Positions 10,450 through 22,744 of a DNA stretch of 64,000 nucleotides are shown in pieces. Every line of letters starts with the position of its first letter. Position 1 is the stretch's first letter. The stretch spans positions 114,234,930 to 114,298,929 of the forward strand of contig OX352762.1 of the NCBI GenBank assembly GCA_947095585.1, given 5' to 3'. Source of the stretch: Nephrocerus scutellatus (lineage: Eukaryota > Arthropoda > Insecta > Diptera > Pipunculidae). A program made the translations under genes and the position numbers. The notes under the pieces were generated by a model. It saw only the letters and a program-made list of their open reading frames with translations, ran no database searches and was not told the DNA's origin.

Positions 10450-11685
10450 GAATTCTCAGTCCTCCACCGGAATTCGAGAATTCTCAAACGAATCGAATAC
10501 ATTGCATTGTTGTTGCGACCAAAAGAAATACAGCGAATAGTAATTTTCATTTAAGTTTTAGTTTTTTTTCTTTTCGAATTTAAGTTTACGGCATTTTGTT
10601 GTTGATGAACATACATGGAATTGAATAATTGTTTACTAAATGACCAGGATTTTGATAAGCTACTTTTATCTTTTTTTTCTTATTAATATACAGACATGCT
10701 AACTGAATCAAATGATAGTAAAGATAAATCACCGAAAGCAAAAGTACACATACACTATTTTACTTCGGCAAACCACACATTGTAGTTGTGGTGCATAACT
10801 TATACAAAGTCGTCAGTCAGCCAGTTTGAGATGATTCGCAAAGCGGTCAAGCAATTGACCCAGTGGAACAAATATCATTTCAATTAAAACTCAAATAACC
10901 TCAAATAAAATGATGAGGTTATATCACTTTGTAAACAACAACCAACCTCCTTAAACAGACACTTCGAAGGAGATTACATAAGAACGTAGCATTTGTTTTC
11001 TTATTTTTGTATTAGTTATCATTTTCTGGGCTAGCTGCTATTACCGGCAATGAGGCAAAATTAATATGTACGCGTGTAATGCGCGTAATGTACGTACGTA
11101 CAACAGCGCGCGGGCGGCGACTGCCTGGCACGCAGCGTAACGTCCGAGATTAAGCATTTCAACACTACATAGAAGCTACGACATTCAAATGCGGATCACT
11201 TAGCTAATATTTTGATGTTGTTCTTTGCATTTCAATTTGCTCCGATAAAGTGGGAACTTTAGTTGTGCTCTCTAATAATTGGCCCTTAGATTATTTAAGA
11301 GCACTTAAGCCGCATGCTGGGTTGGATCGCGTTGTAGGATTTCTTTAAAATGATTAAATGTTCCTAATTAGATGTGGGTCAGCAAACAATTTAAATCTGA
11401 CTACACAACAACCAACATCTATCTCCATAACGGGCGAAGTAAATTTTTTTAGGATTCTATAAAAAAAAGCCGATATATAATTCCATACAGTTGAATGTTT
11501 AACTGCTCCGCCATCTCCCTGAGAGACGATCGGCAGACTAGGGCTACAATAGAGTTCGTAGAGACTGGTTCTAGGGATCTTAAAGTTGCTTGACTATCCG
11601 AGAAGATGCGGATATCCTTAGTGGATGTGACGTTTCTCTTCTTTAATCGCCATTATTTCTGCTTGAAAACACTGCAGTGATTAGC
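10450..11685. other. No recognisable feature
   Basis: AT-rich DNA with a small GC-rich patch near 11095-11145 (cgcgcgggcggcgactgcc). No protein motif, RNA gene or repeat shared with the rest of the window was recognised. Confidence 0.4.
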
Positions 11686-11689
11686 GTGG

Positions 11690-12003
11690 GTATTAGGGAT
11701 TAAAGAATTAAGGAGGGAATAGGAGAAGATGTCCTACACATATGTCTTGAATCTTCGCAGACCAAATAGACGCAGAAACACAGAGTCCCATGATTAATAT
11801 GCAGCTAAAGAAGGAAGCTGTATACGCCGTCAAAGCTTCACTTCTCGAAGGTACATTAGAATAGGAGAAGATGTCCTACACAATGCCTTGAATCTTCGCA
11901 GACCAAATAGACGCAGAAACACAGAGTCCCATTATTAATATGCAGCTAAAGAAGGAAGCTGTATACGCCGTCAAAGCTTCACTTCTCGAAGGTACATTAG
12001 AAT
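11690..12003 (-). repeat. LINE 3'-end fragment with internal 142-bp tandem duplication
   Basis: The segment 11721-11862 is repeated at 11863-12003 with only a few differences (for example tatgtcttg versus atgccttg, and ccatgatt versus ccattatt). The unit resembles the minus-strand C-terminal and 3' tail region of the 10065-10440 LINE family: its plus-strand words gcagaaacacagagtccca correspond to the NELPDSVF region. The near identity of the units suggests a recent local duplication. Confidence 0.75.
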
Positions 12004-12740
12004 GTCCAAATCAAACAGATCGTCGTCTATTTCGCTTATAAACAAACAACCGAACATAATTAAGTTTGCTTAAATCGCATAAACAAAAGCTTGCTAAAAA
12101 TTTAAATATAAATATTTATATTCATCTATTCATCTAATGTCTCGGCAACGAAGTATTTAATGCACAGTACGTGCACATGTGTGCAACTGTAAACAGACTA
12201 TAACAGTTTAACTGTTTACCCTTGTTCCAGTCATTGGCTAGAGGATACAGTGTGTTTTTACGCCACATGTAGCTGGAAAATCTATAAAGTTTATGCTGCA
12301 CTTAGTCATCGAGGGGCATTAAGAACCACTCTTCCACGCGTATACAGATACACGAAAGAACAGAAGAAGACCAACAGACAAACCAGAATAAAAGCTGAAT
12401 TTAATGGAATTTATTCGCGCAGCAAAAAAAAACCTTTGCGCTTTTGCTTATATAAGTACGCAGAGAGCACTTACTCTTGTCAAGGAGAAAAAGAGACAAT
12501 TCCTCCATCGATTTTCATTTGACCAAATAAAAACCTTGACCTAAACTTCTGACGGAGGTTGCGTGTGTCATTCTCGTTTCGTTGTCTGCTTTTCATCCGG
12601 GGAAAGGCCCACCCCACCAAAGAAAAATTTCTCTCAAAAGAAATTTATGTGAGTCATTGATAGACGCTTATTAGAGAAATAAAAAGATAATTTCTTTGAA
12701 AATTTATGGATTCTTTAAGGATTATTTAAAAAAATTCTTC
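12004..12740. other. Unassigned; possible solitary LTR-like promoter segment
   Basis: A TATA-like gcttatataagtacgc lies near 12445 and an aataaaaacc polyadenylation-like signal near 12526, a layout seen in LTRs. No paired LTR, primer-binding site or gag/pol is present, so this is weak. The frame at 12250-12522 has no recognisable motif. Confidence 0.2.
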
Positions 12741-12960
12741 GACCTTTTAAAAATCTATTTTACGTAATATCGACTAAAATTTTGTTGAACCCTTTTAATT
12801 CTATTGATACTATTTGCGTAATAAGGGCACCAGACTATACAGCAGTAATCCAAAACTAAGATTACAAGAGAGACATATAATGACTTCAATGTATATGGGT
12901 CTCCAAAACCCAACATTCTATTCGCTCTAGGAATAACCAAATCTTAATGAAGATGAAAAG
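12740..12960 (-). mobile_element. LINE reverse-transcriptase C-terminal fragment
   Basis: The minus-strand frame 12755-12940 encodes RANRMLGF, then LYVSLVILVLDYCCIVWCPY, and finally INRIKRVQQNF. This is the region downstream of the catalytic core in CR1/jockey/I-type LINEs (family pattern: LY-SLV-ILEY-S-VW-PY---I--IE-VQ--F). Nothing else of the element is nearby. Confidence 0.7.
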
Positions 12961-13205
12961 TTAACTTAAAGTCAAAAATAACAACAAGATCACCATTTTA
13001 AAAAACTCTTTGCACCTTTACTTTTTCAGTTATATTTGACAAAAAAGGATGCGCTTTTCTTGAGAATGAAAGAACACTGAATTTATTAACATTAAAATAG
13101 AGCTTGTTAATGTTACATCATCTTGTATTATTATCAATGACGTTCTGACGTTCCGCGTTTGATTGAAAAGAAGAGTTTAACATCATCCGCATTACAGTAA
13201 GCATT

Positions 13206-13275
13206 TTGCATTTGCGGAAGGCCAGAACCGGACCCTGGTTGTAGAGCCAAATATGATGATTATGATGATGATAAC
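13206..13275 (+). repeat. Short repeat shared with 56640-56700
   Basis: The words aggccagaaccggaccctgg and gtagagccaaatatgatgat also occur, inverted, near 56645-56700. The end runs into a (GAT)n-like stretch. It is a fragment of the same element leader or tail. Confidence 0.6.
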
Positions 13276-13279
13276 TACA

Positions 13280-14300
13280 AGATATAATTTCATTCGTAAT
13301 GAATCCGGTAGGGAACGGGACCTTTGGTTAAGTCTGTTTACTAAAGTGAATTAAGTCGGTCTAACTTGCACGATTTTAGCTTAACTTTCTGTCTAGTAAC
13401 ATGTACTATTTTCAATAACCGTCTGTGAAGCATATCAAGACGACTGAGAATATAGAAGATGAAGAGAAGATAGCAATTGTTGTTATTGCTTGAGTGTGTA
13501 CTTTACCTGTTTTAGGCAATGCAATATTCACCCACCGGTTGGGCGTACAAAACTCCTATTTTATAGGGAACTTGGTATTGATGCAAGATACTAGACTAAA
13601 AATGTTTTTTCAGGTTTTTTCGGTGTAGCTGGGATTTGAACTGGCGGTTCTGGGTGTCGTCTGGTCCCTGTGCAGGCGTTTTAGTTCATTATGCTATTGT
13701 ATTGCATGAATTGAGTGTATAAGGTATTTTAATGTAGCCGTATAACATGTGATGGTGGTAATCTCCTATGAAAAGATTAAATTCATTAGTTACCGCTATA
13801 AATACGGGCCTAAAATATATTTGTTGAAGCGAAAATATTAGGCGTAAGCTCTTGAACTCTTCTAGCTCAAGAAGCAAAGTTGGGTTAAGAGTTGAGTTAA
13901 GTTGGTATCGATTGCGTTCCTGTTGCAAACCGTAACCGGTGTGGGGAGTGAGAGTTTTGTCATTGTCCGTTGTCTCTTGCAGCAGCCGTCTCATTTCTGT
14001 ACCAAATGTCTTACTTCATTGAAACCTTGCTTACTCCTATGTAAGTTAACGAACATTTGACGAAACCTATCGCAATCTAATTATGGTCAGAGCATATCAT
14101 TTCATTTATTGGGTTGGGTGATTCCATTATAGTTGATGCTTTAAGGTGAAACAGAGTTTTATTGTGCGCTCAGTATACAGGAAACAAAAAAAAAGTGCAT
14201 TTAACATTTTGCAGACAACGATAACCAAGAAACCACTGTCACTTTGACAGCGTACCCTAGGTTTTCGTTACAGTTTTTAAACAAGCAAATGAAATTAAAT
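13280..14300. other. No recognisable feature
   Basis: The minus-strand frame at 13689-13994 (101 codons) has no recognisable motif. No repeats shared within the window were seen. Confidence 0.35.
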
Positions 14301-14309
14301 ATATTTGCG

Positions 14310-14960
14310 AGCCCGAAAGCGAAGGCTTGTATTCAGAGGACATGAAAATTTTTCAGCGAACGTGTGTACATTTGTACGTTTGTTTGCCGTGCGGTATATC
14401 TCGGCTTCTACCAGTCAAAATTTGATGGAACTTGTTTTATAATAATTGGTTAGCGCTCGGCTTGCGATAGCGTAATTTTTTGATTCATACGGGCTACTAC
14501 CCCTGAGAAAACTGAAAAAAATACCCAATCTACGCTGTCGATTTTTTTAAGCCTGAATGCAAAGTAAATTGTGGCTTTTTCAGTCTATTTCAGAAATCGC
14601 TGAAATGACTGAATGGCCTATCGCTTATGAATGAAAGACGTACATTTTACGCTGCATACTAAGATAAATTTGTGTTAGACCGAATTACAACTAAATATAC
14701 ATACACGAGTGTGTGTAGTCACTCGCATAGCAGAATACATTAGCTCGTGTGTCAATAGTAGTGGAAAGTTTTTGGTAGGAACTCGTATATCTCGGGTTCT
14801 ACCCGTCAGAATTTAATGGGACTTGTTTTAAAACAATTGGGACGCGTGTGGCGAATTTTGTTAATGAAATGGTTACTTTTGGGCTTTTAAGATAATTCAG
14901 TGTTTAGACTGAATTACAACTGTCCATATCAAGAGCTGAGAAGCTCGATTTACTATCTTA
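14310..14960 (-). repeat. 440-bp-family repeat, copy B (longest, rearranged)
   Basis: On the minus strand this runs from the cagctcttgatatgg end (14960) to the cttcgggctcgcaa end (14310). It matches 22745-23182 over nearly its whole length. An additional partial copy of the family, carrying ttttaaaacaattggg, is embedded at about 14780-14860, so the locus looks like two nested or fused insertions. Confidence 0.65.
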
Positions 14961-14999
14961 TTCATTGGTTGGTTAGTTGAAATTAGCTTTTAGTTCTTA

Positions 15000-15890
15000 A
15001 AACTTTTTGGGCATACACAAACGTTACTCTGCGTTCGTTGGCGTCACATACAAAATTACGTTTTGAGAGCTTGGCCGAGCTTCTTTTCAAAACGGCAGTA
15101 GTATTTGTATATAAGTTTGTGTATATGCAGTGAATACTTTCATACACTTGTCCTTGTCCATCACATAGTCCTTGTCCACAGTTCGCAAACACACTTTTTT
15201 TGAATAAAAAACCAACAACAATAGAATTTGAATAATCTCTAAACTTGAATTTAAAATTTTACAACTTCGCCTTTCAATACATTTTAAATAAAGGCTTTAT
15301 AATTCAATGAAGACGCAGTTTCTTTGATTCGTCAACTTCCACTTTATCACGACGAGACAAAGTTAAACCCAACAACAATAACAAAAACAGCGAATCTCAC
15401 TAAATTAGCATAAAATGTGTTAATCGTATCTATCAGTAGTTGTGCGGATGCGACTTAACCTACGTTAATTGACAATACTTTGCATAGTACAAAGTTAATT
15501 TTTGTTTTTCTGTTTTCTTCTTTTGTTGTTGTTTATTTAATGCATTCTCAGTGTTTAAAAGTCAATGCACGGTTAGCGAATAGCTTTTTAATTGTGTTGT
15601 TGGCATTTATAACAATGTGTCATTCTGCGCGAACTCGATTTGTCGCGTAGGAGAATAGCACAAATGATTTTGTTTAGCTTTCGTTTAAACTAAATGCCCA
15701 ATAATGCGTAATAGTTTATAAATAGGTCTTTATTTATCTTGGTCCAAATTGTTGTGCAGTTAGCAAAAACCGAACTTTCCATGTCCATGCATATCGATTT
15801 AATTGAAATTAATGAGAGGGCTCTTATAGACTTAATGATTTTTCAATTGGGATTTCGAGATTTACTTGTAGAAAGTCTGTCATGCATCGG
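15000..15890. other. No recognisable feature
   Basis: AT-rich sequence. The minus-strand frame 14983-15192 is short and without motif. Confidence 0.35.
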
Positions 15891-15898
15891 ATAGTGCG

Positions 15899-16252
15899 CT
15901 ATGCATAAATTTGCCTCAGCACACATCGTATCTGGGCTAAATAATAGAAGCGTTTTAGTACACGATGCGTTCGGATGATAAGTCGGATGTTCATAGTCCA
16001 GCGTTGTACTTCGGCAATAGCTTTTTGTAGTTTTTCTGTTGATTCGGGACTATTGTTGCCAATAGCCATAATTGCACTATTTTCAGAGACTGTAGCAACG
16101 ATATTTTCATTGAACATAGGTAAGTCACTAGTGTACAGGAGGTAAAGGGTTAGTCCTAGTACACTACCTTGTGGAACACCTGCTTGAATTTTCTTTAGGT
16201 TTAGGTATGGATTTTCAAGATCAACTGTTATTTTCAGAAATATACCAGTCAA
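15899..16252 (-). mobile_element. Jockey-like LINE reverse-transcriptase fragment
   Basis: The frame includes IQAGVPQGSVLGLTLYLLYT, the GVPQGSVLGP motif of jockey reverse transcriptases, then ENIVAT. The catalytic FADD region is decayed to VSENSA, and AIAEVQRWTM follows. The same family occurs at 19530-19975 with the motif reading FAEDTA. This copy stops close to a SINE insertion. Confidence 0.82.
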
Positions 16253-16299
16253 TTAGGGGTCTTGTTGGTGTGTTATGTCGTCTCAACTGTTTTTTCTGT

Positions 16300-16552
16300 G
16301 GGGTTATCTCAAGTGGCTTAGTGGATAAGTGCATGGCTTCTTAGCAGGAGGTTCGTGGTTCGAATCCCAGTAACACCAAAAGTATTTTTCACGGTGTCCC
16401 TCCTCTTAGTCCGAGAGTTATAACTTTTCACGGAAAGCTTCTCAAATCGCCGTTCGGATACGGCATTAAATTGTAGGTCCCTTCCGTTTGTGCGCAAAAA
16501 TATACATGCACAACACAAATGGTCGCGAGATTATATTATTATTATTATTAAC
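16300..16552 (+). mobile_element. tRNA-derived SINE, copy 1
   Basis: The tRNA-like head has an A-box-like segment (tggcttagtggataagtgca near 16315) and a B-box-like ggttcgtggttcgaatccc near 16350. The body shares caccaaaagtatttttcacgg and ttaaattgtaggtccc with copies at 29401 and 37605. The tail is (ATT)n at 16533-16552. The distal part of the body is partly deleted (the gaggccttggaccgc block is missing). No target-site duplication was recognised. Confidence 0.85.
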
Positions 16553-16559
16553 AATCCTT

Positions 16560-17530
16560 GGTGCAATGCATATCCATGCATTTCTACATACAAAAAGAAG
16601 TTCCGCAGTCCATTAGCAACAGCAAAAAAGAAAGGCCTTCAAACTTGTTTCTTGGCAACTTGGTTACGCACGTTACACAGTTGTTAAATATCGGTGGTTG
16701 TTTTAAATTAAAGTAGCAGCGATAACAAACTGTTGGATTAATATGGAAACTTTTACTATCTGCGGATGCCGAGTAGTTATGTTTCACATAGAGAACAACC
16801 CTCGAGTAAAAAAAAAATAGTTAAGTGCAAGATTCCACATTACTCATTAGTTTAGGATTACTACATCGACTAACAAGTGCAACAGGAAAAATATATTTTT
16901 TTCGTTTTTCTTGCGTTTTTTTTTCTATTTTCACAAATTGCACGCTACCCACTCGCTAAGCTAGCTACACCACACACAACCTTAAACCTAATATTAGTTA
17001 TGACATCGAAACAAATGTGTGGGAAGGTTTGGGTTTGCTCTTAGAAGAAGATTACCTGCGGCATTGTTTTCACTACAAAAGAAGAATACGGTGGGAGCTA
17101 ATGTAGACTCAGATGAACGTTTTAACCCGGCCGTGGCGTGTGCAATAAAAAAACAATGCCCTGCAAAGAGGTTTTCTTTGAAAATTACATTGAACTTGAA
17201 AGAGAGATGTCGAATCAATGTCGAAGACGAGTGTATGGCTGGGGACTGAAGCTATTTTAATTCACTAATGCATCTTTCTCTAACGTAATTTGTATGTGGA
17301 TACCAAGCCCGTTTTAAATGCAAATGCAAGTTGAGTTCTTTGCACTTTGCAAAGTACATCAGTGCAGACAATTCCTCAGAAGCAGGACAAGGAAAACGAT
17401 GATAAGGCAGTCTTAATTTGACTGACGATGGAGATGATTTTTAACTTTATAATCATCATTTATTACTAATTACATATATTTGCTACTATTTTCGAAAAAA
17501 AAAATACAAAAGCACATACGAATTAGGTTG
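16560..17530. other. No recognisable feature
   Basis: Short frames on both strands at 16490-17249 overlap each other and show no family motif. No shared repeats were recognised. Confidence 0.35.
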
Positions 17531-17559
17531 TCCAGGTACTTCTTAAAAACTTTTATTTA

Positions 17560-17905
17560 ACTTGACTTGACCCCTGTTTGTCTGTATTTTCAACTACTTT
17601 GAGGTCCTTTTTAACCACCTTTACTATATAGAGAGCTGAAATTTGTAAGTGTATAAGTCCCAAATAGCATTTTTATATTCCGCTTGTGACATGTATTTAT
17701 ATCGTTTCCATGCGGCGCATGTTATATGTGGAAGTGTGGTCATTTTATCGTTTTTTGAGGTCATTTTTACCAACTTTCGCACGACCTTAAGGACTGAAAT
17801 TTTGTGAGCAGCTCAATGTCAGGGGCCAATTTTTGACATCCCTCGTGTGACGCGAGTCGCGTGTGAGGCGTGGAAAAAATAAAGTACTTTGAAATAGGTC
17901 TGACC
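17560..17905 (+). repeat. Repeat with two internal units, related to 28670-28715
   Basis: The phrase ttttaaccacctttactat...ctgaaatttg at about 17608 recurs as tttaccaactttcgcacgac...ctgaaatttt at about 17762 and again as ttaaccacctttcgcacgac...ctgaaatttc at about 28675. It is probably part of a decayed mobile element. No coding content was recognised. The DNA from 17906 to 18600 shows nothing further. Confidence 0.45.
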
Positions 17906-18605
17906 TCAAAAACAGATAGTTTGGCGGCAATTACCAAATAATACAATGTATAAGGACTGTGTGGCGAATGGCGTGTGTCGATCTATACATAAGAGTTTGT
18001 ACCCGAAAAACCAAGTGTTTTTGCATTTACTTGTATTATTTAATGATAACAAAGCGTTTAGCATTAGAACATTTACTTTACAAATAAATAAGTGAACGAA
18101 TACCCGTATCTAATCAGACATCCATTCGGAAGCCAGTTAGTTGTCTAAATGTCTTAAATTCTGAAGAGGTTACTTGCCTAGAGAATTTTTTTTTTTTAAT
18201 AAACTCGATTCAGCAGCAATAGTAAAATACGTGGTGTACAGGACAAAAAAGTAAGAAGAAATAGCAGTTACACTTGGATCAATGAACGAGGAAATGAATC
18301 TTCCTCAAATATGTAGTATAAAAAGATAAAATTATTAAGTCAAGTGGTATAGATAAACATGCACCGTTACATTGGATTACTTTTTACGACATCTGATTGT
18401 CGCAGTTACCTAGATGTCTAAACAAAAGTTGAATTGGGGTCTACCTACTCGTATTTATTTACATTCGAGGGCAGAGTGATAAGTACCGAGCATAGGAACC
18501 AAGCATTTTTTTTTTGACAATCTGTGTATAATACCCAAAACCAACTAGAAGCAGAATCAGAATAAGAACGAAACTAACTTGAAATATACAAAAAGCAACT
18601 GGTTG

Positions 18606-18850
18606 CTATTGTTCCGTGGACCACCGGTTAGAGCGTGAGTGGAAAGGTGTATTAGTCTCGGTTTCGAATCTGCGGTTTCGAAGTCTTTTCATTATTTTTT
18701 CTATTTTTCTCGGTTTTGTGCAATTGATCACTTCTGAATAGTAGGATTTGTCAAATGTCTCAATGATGGTCTCCTCATTACAGCCAAATCGTTTTATGTC
18801 GAGCCATTTATTCATATTCGAAAACTGAAAATAATTGCTGGGGCTTAGTC
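18606..18850 (-). mobile_element. Mariner transposase C-terminal relic
   Basis: The minus-strand frame encodes LSPSNYFQFSNMNKWLDIKR and then EETIIETFDKSYYSEVI. This is recognisably the mariner C-terminus (family: LAPSDYFLFPNLKKWLGGKRF...FAELDKSYYSEGI). The third catalytic aspartate has been changed (SPSN instead of APSD), and the rest of the protein is absent. Confidence 0.8.
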
Positions 18851-18889
18851 TTAAAAAAAATCGATAGCGGTGCGTAGATTTAGTATTTT

Positions 18890-19095
18890 TCTCAGTTTCC
18901 TCTTGGGTAGTAACCACTATGAATGAAAAAATTACGCAATCGCAAGCCGAGCGCTAACCAATTGTTTTAAAACAAGTCTCACCGAAGTTTGACTGGTAGA
19001 AGCCCAGATATACGACACGGCAAACAAACGTACACAAGCTCGCTGAAAAAATTTTCATGTCCCCTGAATATAAGCTTTGCCCTTCGGGCTAGCAA
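18890..19095 (+). repeat. 440-bp-family repeat, copy C (3' half)
   Basis: It contains the family words aattgttttaaaacaagtct, ttgactggtagaagcc, agatatacgacacgg and the ending gcccttcgggct. It directly abuts the mariner relic at 18606-18850. Confidence 0.7.
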
Positions 19096-19529
19096 AAATA
19101 CTAAAAAAAATTACACAACAGATGGTTGTGGTTCAGGGCCTAGCCATTCGCCTTGTGCGTGTTATATTTTGGTACACAAAATGGTAGGGACCAACAAGTT
19201 ATTGCCATATCGTAATGGCGAATTGAGAATATTTCTTTTGTCAGACATAAGCAAGAGGTGTGACCTAGAAAGATTTTTGGTATTTTTCTGGGATTCGAAC
19301 ATCGAACATTCTACTCAGTAGTCCATCGCAATAATCCCTAGAACCACGGCGCCTACTGAAACTGTCAAATAAATTGGATGTGGATTAATCCTATTTCTTT
19401 CCAGAAAACTGGAAAGTTTCCAGCATATGGAATGACTTTTTCCTTCTTTGGCGCCGATCCGTTATGAGAAGTACGACTGTTCAACTATGTCATAGACTTC
19501 CTTGCAAAGCAAATGAAATAATTCAAAAT

Positions 19530-19975
19530 ATACGCCTAAATGTATACTGTTTTATTGAAGTGCGAAATAATCATTTTTAAGAAATTTATATGGTGATTGG
19601 GTTCGTTTAATTTGATACGCCACTTCATAGTCCAGCGTTGTACTTCGGCAATAGCTTTTTGCAGTTTTTCTGTTGATTCGGTATTATTGTTGCCGCCAGT
19701 AGCCATAATTGCAGTATCTTCAGCGAATGTAGCAACGATATTTTCATTGAAATTAGGTAAGTCACTAGTGTACAAGAGGTAAAGGGTTGGTCCTAGTACA
19801 CTACCTTGTGGAACACCTGCTTGCATTTTCTTTAGGTCAGAAGAGACTTTCTCTGGCTTGATTCTGAAGAATCTTTCTGATAAATAGGATTGTAGCAGTT
19901 CTGAGTACTGGACTGGAAGCAGAGCTTGTAATTCAACCCCTGTTGCCAGACTTTGTCAAAAGCATACTGAACATA
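19530..19975 (-). mobile_element. Jockey-like LINE reverse-transcriptase fragment
   Basis: Reading leftward on the minus strand: FDKVWQQGLNYKL near 19960; ELLQSYLSERFFRIKPEKVS in another frame; then MQAGVPQGSVLGPTLYLLYT, ENIVATFAEDTAIMA and AIAEVQRWTMKWRIKLNEPN. The order matches jockey reverse-transcriptase blocks 3-6. The catalytic FADD is FAED here. One frameshift separates the first block from the rest. Confidence 0.85.
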
Positions 19976-19989
19976 CTTTTTTCTCTTTA

Positions 19990-21550
19990 AGCGATTGTTT
20001 AATGACAATGATAGAGAATTTGATAGAATGACATTAACAAAAAAAAAATCTAATTAGAAACGGGATATATTTGCTAAGGCCAAGTACTTATTTCTCTAAA
20101 AAATTATAATAGAAATTATGATGAATGGATTTTCTGAATTTTCGATGTAATGTTTTAAAAACGTCACCATGACTTTGTGTGACTATCTTTTAATATCAGG
20201 TATCTGTATCTGCTATGAGATGGTCTATCTCTAGTTGACTTATCTCACAAGTAACATATAAACAACAATGAGTATATCACCCGACAGTCAGAAAACACAC
20301 TTGAAAAACTTCACATATCGTTCGTTCGTTCGGCAACTGGCCAAGTGTTGTTGTTGTTGTTGTCATGTTCAAAACAAAACTCAAAGCTAATAGAAATGCA
20401 ATGTATCCGTATACGCCCTGGCTACGACTGGTTTGTTTTTTTTTTGTTTTGTTTGCTGAAATGGCTTCATTTCATTTCGTCATAATTCGCTTGCTGCTGA
20501 GTCGCATTGTTTCCTGTCCAACGCGTGCCTTTCAAATGCTCCAGCCGGCTCACTGCTGTTGTTGCAAGAGTGCAGTTTTTATGATGACTTTGCAGGATTA
20601 TTTTGTACGTAGTATGTAGTACATTTTTGGACTTCCATTCCAAAGGGGTCATCCGCATATGGAGTTGTCTCGATGATGATTGGATCGATGTCGCATTGTA
20701 CGTACGTCTCGCACAGGGCTGCTGTTGTTGTTGGTTCTGTTGTTTGGTTTCATTTTTTCTGAGCGGTACGAAAAGTTATTTTCATGAATTTGTCAACTAC
20801 CAGCAGGAATCGGGATCAAACTCTTCTTCGACTCCTGAATAATTAAATGCAAACTGCAATGTTGTTCTTTAGATTTTAATTAAATACTATTGCTTAAGTA
20901 ACAACAGTAAACCTGACTGTACTCGTAATAGGACTCTTCGAAGTATTCCTCGTTCAAGTAATCAAGACTTAAACAGTGGATTAAAGGATTAATAGTTAAG
21001 AGTAATAGGAAAGCTAAAGACTTCTCAAGTTAATAGGGAAAATAGCATTGAAATTAAAATGAAAACTCATTTGTTCAAATCTTGTCAATAAGCCAATTCC
21101 AATTTTGAGTCAAAAAAAAGTCAAAAGAAAAAAAAGTCTGGAGAAACAATGTTGAGATAGGCAGTTTTTAATTTTTTTATTTTCAACACCCAATGTTGCC
21201 CAAAGTAGAGGGCATTCAAAAAATTCCTTCAGAATACTACTTAAAAGAAATATTAAGTCATAAGTCATTTAACCAAAAGCAACCAAAAATGGCTTATCGT
21301 AACTTTAAAAGATCCATAAACCGATTTTTAACCCAAAAATAGTAACCGAAGTTATCTTTAACGGATTAGAATCCCAACCGGACCACCCCGTATATATGGC
21401 GTCTAATATTAAACACAGCTACCTCCAAATTAAATAAGAACGGTTTTTGACCCTCTCAGTGCTTCAATATCCTATAGTAAAAATTATTAAGATTAAAAAC
21501 AAAATGTTCAGACATAAATTCTGGTGTACAATTTAAGTTTTACTTTAAAC
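19990..21550. other. Mostly unassigned, with a short (GTT)n run
   Basis: A (GTT)n run of about 6 units lies at 20344-20363, preceded by cgttcgttcgttcgg. Frames at 20365-20619 and 20603-20842 have no recognisable motif. Nothing else was recognised. Confidence 0.4.
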
Positions 21551-21559
21551 TCAGCGTTA

Positions 21560-22335
21560 TACAGGGCCAGATTATATTACTCCATTTGTTCTGAAGAGGT
21601 GTACCTGACATAACGATTGGGTATGCTCTCCCATCTATTCTATTTTTACGAACTCTTCCCGAGAAGTTAGAAAACAGCCTTTGTCTCCAGCGAGTACCAA
21701 AAAATGGGCCGTCGTGCTTTTTTTCGTACTTACCCATACCACTTACGTCCATTATTTCCAAGCTCTTGGAAAAGAAAAATTAATCAATCGACAGCTCGTG
21801 AAATATGTATTTTGTAACTCACCAAATCTTTAGTGAACGACGGTACAACCTTCTACTGGTGATTTAATATCTCAACGAAGAGTGAAACCAGTCTTTTTAT
21901 TAATGTGGTAAAAGCAAAGTTATTGCTCTCGATATTTTCAAAGCGTTGGATAGATCATTTAATAATCAATTAAATTAAGTTAATGAGCTTGAAATAAGCA
22001 TATATTTTGAAAATATAAGATAGAAATTTAATTTTCTATTAACTTTAACTTTACTAAAAATATAAAAATTTTAACACCAATAAAAAATATCAAATAATTT
22101 AAAGAAAAAGGCAAAAAAGCCTTTGGTTAGTTACTTGGCATCAAGTTTTTTTTTAAAATGCTTGCTTATGAAAGCGATGAGAAACTGCTTCATTGGATTA
22201 GAAGCTACTTGTTGGACCCTCTTAATCCAAGTTGTTTTGAACGGTTTCAATTCGGAATCGCAAAAGGTGGCGTGCCTCAGGGCTCTGTTTTCTCACCAAC
22301 ACTCTTTCTCATTTTTAAATTCTCTATATTAACTT
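21560..22335 (+). mobile_element. CR1/jockey-like LINE reverse-transcriptase fragments
   Basis: A frame near 21560-21800 spells the N-terminal RT blocks in pieces: ITPFVLKRCT, then LFYFYELFP, and ISKLLEK in the YRPI-TSI-SKVMEK region. After about 300 bp of AT-rich DNA, 22158-22330 encodes FKMLAYESDEKLLHWIRSYL and GVPQGSVFSPTLFLIFKFSI, the next RT blocks. They are probably one decayed element. The minus-strand frame at 21540-21761 is a shadow. Confidence 0.7.
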
Positions 22336-22424
22336 CGCGTGCCCGTGGCTTACAGGCTGGATGGCTGGGTGGTAGAATCTTGTGTTCAATTTTTATCTTA
22401 CTTCTGGTTTAAAAAAAAACAGGG

Positions 22425-22530
22425 CACGCGTAAAGAGGTTTACACGTGTACACCCTAGGCACAGCGTGGACGTTAGATAATAGAGGAATTGCATTTTGAA
22501 GTTTCAAGAATTCGCGAACAAGGACACCAA
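22425..22530 (-). mobile_element. LINE 3' tail fragment
   Basis: This shares the taggcacagcgtggacgtta type words and purine-rich run with the 3' tails near 10080 and 27590 (inverted). Only the tail is recognisable. Confidence 0.4.
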
Positions 22531-22744
22531 AAGACAGACTCTGCATCACTGAATGTCTTCTAAGGATAACTGACAAAACTGAAAGCGTGATAGTTTCTTT
22601 TTTGAGTCGAAAAAAACTGAAAAACCAGTTAACGAACTGGCAGGGGCAGGTTTTATTTTTCATCAAGATAATGTTTCATGCCACAAAGGCAAAGCCGTCA
22701 GTATCAATTTATTTATTATTTTTATGAGAATTCAATAGGAAATA

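Noticed and set aside
12250..12545. Solitary LTR with promoter and polyadenylation signal
   Set aside because: TATA-like and AATAAA-like words occur often in AT-rich DNA; no second copy, terminal TG/CA pair or duplication was found.
16300..16400. tRNA gene from the ggttcgaatccc box
   Set aside because: The same head is repeated with a fixed non-tRNA body and (ATT)n tail at other sites, which makes it a SINE head; a full cloverleaf with acceptor stem was not found.
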